Under the pieces are notes generated by a model that worked only from the letters and a program-made list of their open reading frames with translations, made no database searches and had not been told where the DNA came from. A stretch of 64,000 nucleotides of DNA from Paenibacillus periandrae (lineage in GTDB: Bacteria; Bacillota; Bacilli; Paenibacillales; NBRC-103111), in the NCBI RefSeq assembly GCF_022458865.1, contig NZ_JAJNMU010000031.1, positions 39,290-103,289 of the forward strand, read 5' to 3'. This document shows, piece after piece, positions 8,736-16,523 of the stretch (position 1 is its first letter; every line of letters begins with the position of its first letter). The translations under genes and the position numbers were made by a program.

Positions 8736-9505
8736 CAGGCGTCTCCCCCCAGCAGCTCATCCTTCTTAATTTCGCGACCATAAATTTCTGAAAAACGTTC
8801 GTCGGTCGCTTCCGAAACCGGACCATCAAAAACGACAGAGCCTGCACGCAAGCCTATGATTCGCGTCGCATATTCACGGGCAAGATCAATAAAGTGAAGG
8901 TTGACAATCGTCGTGATCCCCAAATCCTGATTGATTCGTTTCAAATCATCCATAACCTGTCGTGTTGTTAATGGGTCCAAGGAAGCCACAGGCTCATCCG
9001 CCAAAATAATCTTGGCTTCCTGCGCCAGGGCGCGGGCAATCGAAACACGCTGCTGCTGGCCACCGGACAGCTCATCGGCACGTGCGTAAGCTTTTTCGCG
9101 AATATTCACCCGTTCCAGTGCCGTTAAAGACAGTTCAATATCCTCCTGCGGGAACAACCCCAGCAACGTCCGCAGCGTAGAATGATAGCCTACACGACCG
9201 GACAGCACGTTCCGTAATACAGAGACACGTTTCACCAAATTAAAGCTTTGAAAGATCATTCCGATGTTTCGACGCATACGTCGAAGCTGTACACCACGTG
9301 CTGCCGTAATCGAATTTCCATCAATCAATATCTGACCATCGGTTATTTCATGAAGGCGATTCACGGAACGCAGGAGCGTTGACTTGCCTGCCCCCGACAA
9401 GCCTACTATAACAACGAATTCTCCCGGATGAATGGTTAAGTTAATGTTATTCAAGCCGACGGTGCCATTGTTATACACTTTGGAAACATTTTGAAATTGA
9501 ATCAT
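8735..9505 (-). CDS. phnC: phosphonate ABC transporter ATP-binding protein
   Basis: About 256 aa. Walker A is GLSGAGKST (near residue 35), followed by the Q-loop region MIFQSFNLVKR, signature LSGGQQQR and Walker B IILADEPVASLD. The switch histidine is in VNLHFIDLA. The NLH in place of the usual VTH is typical of PhnC. It powers the two PhnE permeases encoded just downstream. The open frame extends upstream to 9619, but the ATG at 9503-9505 begins the conserved MIQFQNVSK and has GGAG five bases before it, so it is the chosen start. It is the first gene of the operon; its promoter should lie in 9506-9720. Confidence 0.94.
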   Translation of the reverse strand: MIQFQNVSKVYNNGTVGLNNINLTIHPGEFVVIVGLSGAGKSTLLRSVNRLHEITDGQILIDGNSITAARGVQLRRMRRNIGMIFQSFNLVKRVSVLRNVLSGRVGYHSTLRTLLGLFPQEDIELSLTALERVNIREKAYARADELSGGQQQRVSIARALAQEAKIILADEPVASLDPLTTRQVMDDLKRINQDLGITTIVNLHFIDLAREYATRIIGLRAGSVVFDGPVSEATDERFSEIYGREIKKDELLGGDA

Positions 9506-9800
9506 GGGCTCTCCGTTTCTCCTCTCAAGATCAAACAAGCTAATTCGTAATGATTCGACATCAAATACACTTTTCCTCTTCTCCAAGCATGATCTATACA
9601 AAACCTTTATACAACCCATAATTTTATCAGATTTTGGCCATTTCCGATATGCTAATTTGTACCAAATGCCTATAACACAAGCAGCCAGAAAGAGCCCCAG
9701 ATAACCTTAAGGTAACTAGCTGATGTCAAGCACAGTTCTTCCTAAATCAAATTGCTTTCTTTATAATGAATACAAGCCTAATCGAAGGAGAGATTTAACT

Positions 9801-10751
9801 ATGAAATATCGCAAGCTTGGAAAAAACGGTCCGGAGATATCGGTTATCGGCTTTGGCTCCTGGGCAATTGGAGGGGCTGGCTGGGCTAGCGGATGGGGCG
9901 ATCAGGATGATCAGCTCTCTCACGACAGCGTTCGCGCGGCACTCGATGCAGGCGTTACCTTTTATGATACAGCTGCTGTGTACGGTCTCGGATACTCTGA
10001 AGAAATTATCGGTAAAGCGCTTAAAGGAGATCGGGATAAGGTCATTCTCGCAACAAAGTGCGGTCTGGTTTGGGATGAACAAAAAAATGTTTCCAAAAAT
10101 GGCACCTACGATTCTGTCATTCGTGAAGCAGAAGCTTCTCTCCAAAGGCTCGGTACCGACTATATCGACTTATACCAAATGCATTGGCCGGATACAGATA
10201 CCAAAGCTCCAGCCGAGGAAACGATGCGGGCCATGGACAAGCTTATTCAAGACGGCAAGGTTCGTTATGCCGGAGTGAGCAACTATGATGTGCCATTGTT
10301 GGAGCAATCGCTGGCTGTCCGTCATGTGGACTCATTGCAGCCTCCATATTCAATTTTGAGACCCAAGGCTGAGCAGGAGCTGCTGCCTTATTGTCAGGAA
10401 AAGGGGATTGGCGTTGTTGGATACAGCTCGCTCACCTCTGGACTTCTGTCAGGCAATTATACGTATGATACCAAATTTGAAGCAAATGACTGGCGTTCAC
10501 GCAATGCCGCCCATACAGGCGAGAATCTGAGGAAAAACGTTGACCGAGCAGACAAATTGAAGCTGGTCGCTTCCCGCTATGATCTTACCCTTCCACAACT
10601 AGCCATCGCTTATGTATTGGCTCATCCGGCACTTACCAGTGCGATTGTAGGAGTACGCAAGCCAAGTCATATATTAAGCGTTCTGCCGGCGGTTGATGTG
10701 GCCTTGGACGAAGCAACCTTGGCAGAAATACGCGCCATTGCGGCCGAATAA
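9801..10751 (+). CDS. aldo/keto reductase
   Basis: 316 aa, a TIM-barrel NADPH-dependent oxidoreductase. The catalytic tetrad is visible: Asp in FYDTAAVYG, Tyr in the same motif, Lys in ILATKCG and His in YQMHWPD. The C-terminal cofactor site is SAIVGVRKPSHI. Members reduce aldehydes or ketoses, or act in detoxification; the substrate is not predictable. The frame is open from 9723, but the ATG at 9801 has AAGGAGAG 10 nt before it and starts the conserved MKYRKLG. A second reductase follows after 86 bp, and the gap holds two copies of a short hairpin repeat. Confidence 0.92.
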   Translation: MKYRKLGKNGPEISVIGFGSWAIGGAGWASGWGDQDDQLSHDSVRAALDAGVTFYDTAAVYGLGYSEEIIGKALKGDRDKVILATKCGLVWDEQKNVSKNGTYDSVIREAEASLQRLGTDYIDLYQMHWPDTDTKAPAEETMRAMDKLIQDGKVRYAGVSNYDVPLLEQSLAVRHVDSLQPPYSILRPKAEQELLPYCQEKGIGVVGYSSLTSGLLSGNYTYDTKFEANDWRSRNAAHTGENLRKNVDRADKLKLVASRYDLTLPQLAIAYVLAHPALTSAIVGVRKPSHILSVLPAVDVALDEATLAEIRAIAAE

Positions 10752-10822
10752 TGCTTACGAAGTGAATTTTCTACGAAAACTTAATGTTTATGCTTACGAT
10801 GTCAGTTTTCTACGAAAACTTT
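10751..10822 (+). repeat. two tandem copies of a short hairpin repeat
   Basis: ATGCTTACGA occurs at 10751 and again at 10790, a 39-bp period. Each is followed by an AGT(C/G)A(G/A)TTTTC...GAAAACTT hairpin. A third relative lies at 43821-43852. The unit spans the stop codon of the first aldo/keto reductase and ends just before the ribosome binding site of the second. Confidence 0.7.
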
Positions 10823-10837
10823 AAGGAGGAATTTCTC

Positions 10838-11767
10838 ATGAAATACAGACAATTAGGAAATACCGATATTCAGGTTTCCGAAGTGACATTCGGATGCTGG
10901 GAGCTGGGCGGAGGACAATGGGATAAGCAGAGCGATGAAACCAATATTAGTGCGATTCAAAAAGCTTTTGAGCTGGGCATCCATACGTTTGATACAGCCG
11001 AAGGCTACGGACAAGGGCATTCCGAGGAAATCGTCGGACTGGCTCTTGAAGGTAAACGTAAAGACTGCATTATTGCTACCAAGGTATCACCAAGTCATCT
11101 GAAGCCTGCTGATGTGCGTTCTTCGGCAGAAACCAGCCTGAAGCGCTTACGTGTCGACTATGTGGATATCTATTACATTCACTGGCCAAATAAGGAAATC
11201 CCTCTGGCTGATACGTTATCCGAATTGAACAAGCTTAAGGATGAGGGTCTGATTCGTGCGATTGGTGCGTCCAACTTCTCCATCGACCTGCTCAAAGAAG
11301 CGAGCAACTACGCGCGTATTGATGTCATTCAGCCTGAATACAGCTTGCTTCACCGCGGAATTGAACCTGAGATTATCCCTTATTGTCAGGAACATCATAT
11401 TGGTATCATGAGCTACAGCTCGATTGCCAAAGGCATCCTGACCGGTGCTTTTCACAATGGCAAGGCCACTGTCAAGGAAACCGATTTCCGTAACAACAGA
11501 AGATTGTTCCTGCCGGAGCATCTGGAAAAGGAACAGCCTTTGATTGATCTGTTGAAGCAAATCGCTGAGACAAAGCAAGTGACGTTATCGGAAATTGCCA
11601 TCAGCTGGCTGCTGCACCAGCCAGCATTAACTTCTGCTATCGTCGGTACACAAAATGAAAAACATTTGGCCGAAAACACGCGTGCTATCGACGTTACCCT
11701 GACGGCCGATGAGTTGAAGCAGCTGGGTCAGATCAGTTCAGAGGTGCTTTCAGGAATTGATGGATAG
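10838..11767 (+). CDS. aldo/keto reductase
   Basis: 309 aa, a paralogue of the gene just upstream with the same tetrad: Asp and Tyr in FDTAEGYGQG, Lys in IIATKVS and His in YYIHWPN. The C-terminal NADP-binding block is SAIVGTQNEKHL. The ATG is fixed by AAGGAGGA 8 nt upstream; the longer open frame from 10784 would start inside the repeat unit. The two reductases differ enough in length and sequence not to be a recent duplication. They are probably cotranscribed. A hairpin follows the stop codon by about 26 bp. Substrate unknown. Confidence 0.92.
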   Translation: MKYRQLGNTDIQVSEVTFGCWELGGGQWDKQSDETNISAIQKAFELGIHTFDTAEGYGQGHSEEIVGLALEGKRKDCIIATKVSPSHLKPADVRSSAETSLKRLRVDYVDIYYIHWPNKEIPLADTLSELNKLKDEGLIRAIGASNFSIDLLKEASNYARIDVIQPEYSLLHRGIEPEIIPYCQEHHIGIMSYSSIAKGILTGAFHNGKATVKETDFRNNRRLFLPEHLEKEQPLIDLLKQIAETKQVTLSEIAISWLLHQPALTSAIVGTQNEKHLAENTRAIDVTLTADELKQLGQISSEVLSGIDG

Positions 11768-11793
11768 CTAAACTACAAAACGATTTTTTAAAA

Positions 11794-11821
11794 CCCCGGC
11801 ACCCATTTATGGATGTCGGGG
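11794..11821. terminator. probable terminator after the aldo/keto reductase pair
   Basis: Imperfect arms CCCCGGCACCC and GGATGTCGGGG form a GC-rich stem. The T-run is weak on the plus strand (CTATTTAT) and better on the minus strand (TTTTAAAAAA). Confidence 0.5.
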
Positions 11822-11886
11822 CTATTTATACCCGAAGCCAGCCTAGGATTCCTAATCAATTCCTGCGTTCGCGCATTCCTTGTTTT

Positions 11887-11904
11887 TTATTGATTAATCA
11901 ATAA
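11887..11904. promoter_or_regulatory. TetR-type operator copy 1
   Basis: TTATTGATTAATCAATAA is a perfect 18-bp palindrome. It lies just past the stop codon of the epimerase gene and matches the other three sites at 12909, 12950 and 13539 in 16 or more of 18 positions. Confidence 0.55.
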
Positions 11905-11911
11905 CAAAACT

Positions 11912-12883
11912 TTAAATATTTATTCCTTTTTTAGGCTGTTGTAAGGAATGAATGGTCGCAGCAATGCCTTCCTCGAATGTAGTCGCCGGAATCGGACCGA
12001 TCAGCCGCTCATATTTCTCTCCGCTGAGAAGCAGTGGTTCCTCGGTCAAATACAGCATCTCCACTACCTCCTTCATGACGGGAACGAACACGCCGAGCAG
12101 AGACAGGCCTACGCTTCCCAACGTTATGACAGGCTTGTTGGTTGTGCTCACCTTCTGGGCTATTCGAACGATTTCCTGACCAGAAATGATACCGGATCCG
12201 GGAATATGCCAATTTTGGCCATAAGCAAAATCTTTACCGGCAAGCTCGACGATCATGACCGCCGCGTCCGGCAAATATACGAATTCACGGGGAATGTGCT
12301 TGTTGCCGATATAAAACGCCATTTTGCCTGCCGCTATGGCTTCGAGTGTAGATCCAAGATATGAAGCTTCATTCGCCGTTGGCCCGTAATAATCGGGAAG
12401 CCGTACAATCATCACCTGCGCATGATTCCATCTATCGCTGAACAGCATCTGCTCAAACGCCAGCCGGACCTTGCCTTTCTTCGTGTGCGGCTGCTTCGGA
12501 TGTTCCTCGGTTACTTTGTCCATCTGCCGTTTTCCGTATGGATAAATGCCATCTACGGCGACGACTTTAAGGCTAAGCCGATTGGCAGCTTCCATAATCG
12601 CTTCACCAAGTGGAATCAATTTGCTGTGCATCTCGTTGTACGGTACGTTCGCGCAGTGAAATAAAACATCCACTCCTTTTGACGCGGCTGCAATATCGTC
12701 GGACTGGAAAGCATCGCCAACGGCCAGCGATAAATGAGCCGGATTGCCAAGACGTGCCGCCAATTGCTCCAGCTTGACCCGGGACCGTCCAAAAGCGATC
12801 GTATCAATACCCCGTTTGACCAGCTCTGCCGTCACAACCGCACCTGTTCCTCCTGTTGCACCTACCACGATTGCTTTTTTCAT
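11912..12883 (-). CDS. NAD(P)-dependent epimerase/dehydratase family protein
   Basis: About 323 aa. The N-terminal Rossmann motif is GATGGTGAVV, typical of the extended or atypical SDR group. Its NADP preference is hinted at by FGRSRVKLEQ after the second strand. The canonical YxxxK is replaced by YPYGKRQ near residue 135, which could supply Tyr and Lys. Members act on nucleotide sugars or as NADPH-linked reductases; no substrate is evident. ATGs at 12887-12889 and 12881-12883 are in frame. AGAGG is only 3 nt from the first but 9 nt from the second, so the second is chosen. Two operator-like palindromes sit in its promoter region, and the neighbouring tetR gene on the same strand probably controls it. 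Confidence 0.82.
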   Translation of the reverse strand: MKKAIVVGATGGTGAVVTAELVKRGIDTIAFGRSRVKLEQLAARLGNPAHLSLAVGDAFQSDDIAAASKGVDVLFHCANVPYNEMHSKLIPLGEAIMEAANRLSLKVVAVDGIYPYGKRQMDKVTEEHPKQPHTKKGKVRLAFEQMLFSDRWNHAQVMIVRLPDYYGPTANEASYLGSTLEAIAAGKMAFYIGNKHIPREFVYLPDAAVMIVELAGKDFAYGQNWHIPGSGIISGQEIVRIAQKVSTTNKPVITLGSVGLSLLGVFVPVMKEVVEMLYLTEEPLLLSGEKYERLIGPIPATTFEEGIAATIHSLQQPKKGINI

Positions 12884-12908
12884 TTTCATCAGCCTCTTTT
12901 CTTTTTTG

Positions 12909-12926
12909 TTATTGATCAATCACTAA
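12909..12926. promoter_or_regulatory. TetR-type operator copy 2
   Basis: Read on the minus strand it is TTAGTGATTGATCAATAA, 16 of 18 identical to the perfect palindrome at 11887. It lies 26 bp upstream of the epimerase start, next to the ribosome binding site. Confidence 0.6.
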
Positions 12927-12943
12927 CTTGATAATAATATACC

Positions 12944-12973
12944 AATTAGTTATTGATTAGTCAATAACTAATT
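12944..12973. promoter_or_regulatory. TetR-type operator copy 3, longest palindrome
   Basis: Perfect 13-bp arms (12944-12956 and 12961-12973) surround a TTAG spacer. The core TTATTGATTAGTCAATAA (12950-12967) differs from the 11887 palindrome at one position. Lying between tetR and the epimerase, it is the best candidate for the primary operator of the local TetR regulator. Confidence 0.7.
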
Positions 12974-12994
12974 TAAAGGAGTTGTATGACCAAC

Positions 12995-13516
12995 TCACTC
13001 CTCCATCAATTCGGGCAAGCCTACTGCCATTGAAATATTGCACAGCATTCCTCTCGCGAGAAAAATAAGCGTTCGCTTTTCAGGGTTATGAATTCCTGCA
13101 CTGCGAAAAGCCTCCAGCACAATATGACGGACTTCCCGAAATCCACTACGCATTGACTCCCGAATGGCTTCTTCTTGAATTGTCAGCGCCTGCATTTGGA
13201 GAAGCGTCTCATTCTGATAAGATTTCAATATATCCTCATATGCTCCGCTCAGATTGGTTTCCAGCCGTTCTGGTGATGAAGAATCCACCACAAGTCGGAA
13301 GGAATCGATAATCCTCGTCCACGATACCTCCAGCGCGGCTAGCAGCAAAGCTTCCTTGGTCGCAAAAAAGCGAAAAATATAAGGCTGAGATATATTCGCC
13401 CGCTGTGCAACCTGCGCTGTAGTCGCCCGGTAATACCCGATTTCGGCAAATACTTCGATTGCAGCTGATATAATTTCTGTCCTGCGATTAACAGAGGTCG
13501 TATCATTTTTGACCAT
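12995..13516 (-). CDS. TetR/AcrR family transcriptional regulator
   Basis: About 173 aa. The N-terminal helix-turn-helix reads EIISAAIEVFAEIGYYRATT, then AQVAQRANISQPYIFRFFATKE with the recognition helix, then a variable ligand-binding domain. TetR proteins are dimeric repressors released by small ligands. The open frame begins at a TTG (13532-13534) inside the Shine-Dalgarno region; the ATG at 13514-13516, after AAGGGTGGGATTGCT, is preferred. It is upstream of the epimerase on the same strand. Four matching 18-bp palindromes occur around the two genes, one just upstream of this start, so autoregulation is likely. Inducer unknown. Confidence 0.9.
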   Translation of the reverse strand: MVKNDTTSVNRRTEIISAAIEVFAEIGYYRATTAQVAQRANISQPYIFRFFATKEALLLAALEVSWTRIIDSFRLVVDSSSPERLETNLSGAYEDILKSYQNETLLQMQALTIQEEAIRESMRSGFREVRHIVLEAFRSAGIHNPEKRTLIFLARGMLCNISMAVGLPELMEE

Positions 13517-13538
13517 AGCAATCCCACCCTTCAAAATG

Positions 13539-13556
13539 TTAGTGATTAATCAATAG
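13539..13556. promoter_or_regulatory. TetR-type operator copy 4, in the tetR promoter
   Basis: TTAGTGATTAATCAATAG matches the 11887 palindrome at 16 of 18 positions. It lies about 22 bp upstream of the tetR start codon, consistent with autorepression. Confidence 0.6.
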
Positions 13557-13722
13557 CAATTTGAGTATAACTGAAATGAAATCGTGACGCAAATCACGAC
13601 GTCTTGGAAGCTGTATCAGATCGTTGCCACAAGCCCTCACTGCCAATACGAATCACCTCTCCGCACGAAAGGAATAGCAGCGCGGAAAGGTGCATCGGGA
13701 GACATGGACTGGCGATATCGGA

Positions 13723-14157
13723 TTACTCCTGTAAAATATTCATAAGCTTTAAAATAAACACCAACCCGGATTCCGCTTGACCGATCCCGGAAAAATAAAC
13801 CGTTTGTTGATCATTTGAATGATCAGGAGGATCTTGAATGGCGGAGAAGGATGTTACCTGATTGACCCTATCTACGATAATTCCGACCATTTCACCCATA
13901 AAATTGACAACGACGATTCGGGTCAGCTTGGTGTTATCCTCCTCCGGGAGGCCAAAGCGGGCTCTCAGGCTGATAATAGAAATGATCTTGCCTCTCAAAT
14001 TAATAACACCTTTAATATACGAACTCGTATTAGGAATACAAGTAATGGTCTGCATCTTAATGATCTCATGAATATCATCAATTTTTAATGCGTATTTTTC
14101 ATTTCCGATCCCAACCTCGATATATTGATCCTGGTGGGTTGTTTTCAATTCGTTCAC
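13723..14157 (-). CDS. CheW-like chemotaxis coupling protein
   Basis: 144 aa, a single CheW SH3-like domain: YIEVGIGNEKYALKIDDIHE at the N-terminus, then GVINLRGKIISIISLRARFG, the block that contacts chemoreceptors and CheA, then VVVNFMGEMVGIIVDRV. It would bridge chemoreceptors to the CheA kinase in the polar array. It begins 8 nt after the stop codon of the chemoreceptor gene, so the two form a receptor-plus-coupler pair. The frame opens at GTG (14155-14157), but AAGAAGGTGA overlaps it, and a TTG at 14146-14148 is an equally good start. No cheA or cheY of the main cluster is in the window. Confidence 0.9.
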   Translation of the reverse strand: MNELKTTHQDQYIEVGIGNEKYALKIDDIHEIIKMQTITCIPNTSSYIKGVINLRGKIISIISLRARFGLPEEDNTKLTRIVVVNFMGEMVGIIVDRVNQVTSFSAIQDPPDHSNDQQTVYFSGIGQAESGLVFILKLMNILQE

Positions 14158-14165
14158 CTTCTTAC

Positions 14166-15734
14166 CTACTTGATTTTAAACATTTCGACTGCAATATTGA
14201 GTTCCTCTGCCAGCATGGCTAATGATTGAGCTGCCGAGGCGGTTTCCTCACTGCTGGCTGCCGCCTCCTCAGTAGCCGCGGAAATACTTTCTATGGAAAG
14301 CAAAACCTCGGAGGTTTGAGCAGCCTGCTGCTCGCTGGCAGCGGCAATTTCCGACACTTTATTCGCGGAATCGTTGACCATGTACACGATACTTTCGAAG
14401 GACTCTCCGGTTTTTTGCGAGGACACTACACCTTGATTAACTGCCGAGATGCTTAGCAAGGTATTTTTTTGCATGCCTTTAATAATCGCTGTTATTTGCT
14501 TGGTTGCTTCACTGCTGCGCTCTGCAAGCTTGCGCACTTCGTCTGCTACGACGGCAAAACCTCTGCCCTGATCCCCTGCCCTAGCCGCTTCGATCGCTGC
14601 ATTCAAGGCAAGCAAATTCGTCTGATCGGCAATATCGTCAATGACTTCAATGATTTCACCAATTTTATTCGAATCTTCCTCCAGCCGCGCCATCTGCTCG
14701 TTAGCCGAGTTCATTCCTTCAATAGATGAACGCAGCACTTTGCCGCCCTCCTGGGCAAGCTCCATCGTATTGTTTGATAACTCAGCTGCCTGCTCGGCTC
14801 CTTTGGCTACAGACGTAATCGCCATGGACAGCTCTCTGAACAGTTCATTGATCGTTTGCGCGGAGCTAGCCTGATTGGCGCTGCCGCTGGCTATTTCCTC
14901 GGTGCTGGCCGAAATCTGCTGCGCAGCTGCTGAAAGATTTTGTGAGGATATGAGTACGGTACTAATAATTGCAGTTATGCTGGCCGACATTTTGTTAAAT
15001 GCAATTGCCATATCACCAATTTCATCCCGGTTTTTGATGGAAAGCGAGTCGCCAGTCAGATCTCCATTCGCAATTCTTTCCGCGGATTTCGCCACTTCCA
15101 TAATAGGCAGCGATATTTGACGGCTGATGTAAAAAGCAACACCGATTCCGGCGATAACGGCTAAGATACTTAGTGTCAACAACCAGAACAGTGTGGAGTT
15201 GACCTTTTTGGAATTATCCTCATTACCTTTATCCAGCGTATCCTGCTGCAGCTGAATTAAATTTTTAGCAGCTTGGGTTATTTTATCAACGACAGGACCT
15301 GCCTGTGTCTCGGAAATTTTCAAAGCCTCGTCCAAGTTGTTTTGTTTCTTTAACTGAATTGACTGACTGCCGATCTGGTTATATTGTGATTCCAGCTGAT
15401 CCAGCTGAGACAAATATTGTACACCCTCAGCCGAAACCACTATTTTATTAAGTTTGGCACTGTTTTTTTTGAATTGCTCCTTAGCCGTTTCCCAATTCTG
15501 AATATACTTGTCATCGCCTATTAATAAATAACTGCGAATCATGATTTGTTCATCTCTTACGGCTATCAGCATGTCTTTGGTCAAACTTACTTTGTAGGCA
15601 CGGTTATCGATCAGATCCCCATAGGATTCATCAATTGTACTCATTTGATAATAACTGATGCTGGCGATTCCAGCCAAAAGGAGCAAAATTGCAAAGAAAC
15701 CACTGTAAAGCTTTTTAGAAACTGTCATTTTCAT
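14166..15734 (-). CDS. methyl-accepting chemotaxis protein, 4-helix-bundle sensor
   Basis: 522 aa. TM1 is at about 11-31. An extracellular helical region of about 150 residues of four-helix-bundle type (rich in Q, K, L, without a PAS/Cache fold) follows, then TM2 at about 181-203 and a HAMP domain (about 205-258). A long cytoplasmic coiled coil has the conserved hairpin tip around DIADQTNLLALNAAIEAARA and GRGFAVVADEVRKLAERS. Glutamate and glutamine clusters in the helices are candidate methylation sites. The ATG is preceded by GGGGAGAGTGA. It is followed by its own cheW and preceded by an HD-GYP gene 24 bp upstream, so all three may be one transcription unit. The ligand cannot be predicted. 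Confidence 0.95.
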   Translation of the reverse strand: MKMTVSKKLYSGFFAILLLLAGIASISYYQMSTIDESYGDLIDNRAYKVSLTKDMLIAVRDEQIMIRSYLLIGDDKYIQNWETAKEQFKKNSAKLNKIVVSAEGVQYLSQLDQLESQYNQIGSQSIQLKKQNNLDEALKISETQAGPVVDKITQAAKNLIQLQQDTLDKGNEDNSKKVNSTLFWLLTLSILAVIAGIGVAFYISRQISLPIMEVAKSAERIANGDLTGDSLSIKNRDEIGDMAIAFNKMSASITAIISTVLISSQNLSAAAQQISASTEEIASGSANQASSAQTINELFRELSMAITSVAKGAEQAAELSNNTMELAQEGGKVLRSSIEGMNSANEQMARLEEDSNKIGEIIEVIDDIADQTNLLALNAAIEAARAGDQGRGFAVVADEVRKLAERSSEATKQITAIIKGMQKNTLLSISAVNQGVVSSQKTGESFESIVYMVNDSANKVSEIAAASEQQAAQTSEVLLSIESISAATEEAAASSEETASAAQSLAMLAEELNIAVEMFKIK

Positions 15735-15758
15735 CGTACAGTCACTCTCCCCGAGTTG

Positions 15759-16343
15759 TTATCTATGTATTGTCTGTTCGTTCTTTAATGCGACGTCAGG
15801 CAGGCTTAACAGTTTATGTACCAAATGCTTGTCGAATTGTCGATCACTTTGTAATAAAAGCTCATCTTTGGCCTCTTTAAGGGACAGCCGTTTGCGATAA
15901 GGACGGTCGGACAGCATACAATCCAAGGAGTCGATAATCGAGCACCACCTGGCCAGCAGTGGAATTTGTTCGCCGCTAAGCCCGTAGGGATAACCGGTTC
16001 CGTTCCAGCGTTCATGATGATAAGCGATGATCTCGATAATTTCCTGATCTATGGCAGCATACGCCTGCAGCATCTCCTTGCCCAGAGAGGGATGACGCTT
16101 CATCGTTTCCCATTCATCCGATTCAAGACTTGTCGATTTGATCAACACGTTCTGCGGTATCCCGATCTTGCCGATATCATGCAAATAGCAGCCTATAACC
16201 AGATGATCCGTCATGCGTTTATCAAAACCAAAACGAGAAGCTACGTACTCAGCCAACTTTCCCACACGTACACTGTGCTCGTAGGTATCCACATCCTTTT
16301 CCTTCAGTTGCATTAATGATTTCATCATGAAATGCGCCTGCAC
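15759..16343 (-). CDS. HD-GYP domain phosphodiesterase, stand-alone
   Basis: About 194 aa consisting almost only of an HD-GYP domain, the c-di-GMP phosphodiesterase fold. Key motifs are EHSVRVGKLAEYVA (metal-ligand His), YLHDIGKIGIP (HD plus Lys), KRHPSLGKEML, IAYHHERWNGTGYP (HH and the GYP signature) and DSLDCMLSDRPYRK. The metal-ligand residues are all present, so it is probably active. No sensor or receiver domain is attached. The open frame goes up to 16370, but AAAGGAGGAG lies inside that stretch, and the GTG at 16341-16343, 6 nt after it, is the better start. It is upstream of the chemoreceptor-cheW pair on the same strand, and its start is 132 bp from the left inverted repeat of the recombinase element. 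Confidence 0.9.
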   Translation of the reverse strand: MQAHFMMKSLMQLKEKDVDTYEHSVRVGKLAEYVASRFGFDKRMTDHLVIGCYLHDIGKIGIPQNVLIKSTSLESDEWETMKRHPSLGKEMLQAYAAIDQEIIEIIAYHHERWNGTGYPYGLSGEQIPLLARWCSIIDSLDCMLSDRPYRKRLSLKEAKDELLLQSDRQFDKHLVHKLLSLPDVALKNEQTIHR

Positions 16344-16475
16344 GCGATGCTCCTCCTTTCGTATTAGCAAAAAAAGATAGAACCCTCCATAGGAAAAGGA
16401 AATTCCATCTACAGATATCCTAAATTTACAAATAAATCATTTATTTGCATTTCTCCTTTCGGTTCAACATGCTAA

Positions 16476-16504
16476 ACTAAAGTTCGTACAATTTGCGTTG
16501 TTCG
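16476..16504 (+). repeat. left 29-bp inverted repeat of the recombinase unit
   Basis: These 29 bases are the exact reverse complement of 17583-17611. Inside is an imperfect dyad, CGTACAA at 16485-16491 and TTGTTCG at 16498-16504, around the asymmetric 6-bp spacer TTTGCG. This is the layout of a tyrosine-recombinase crossover site. The recombinase start codon is 19 bp to its right. Confidence 0.9.
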
Positions 16505-16523
16505 CATAATAAGGAGGCACAAT

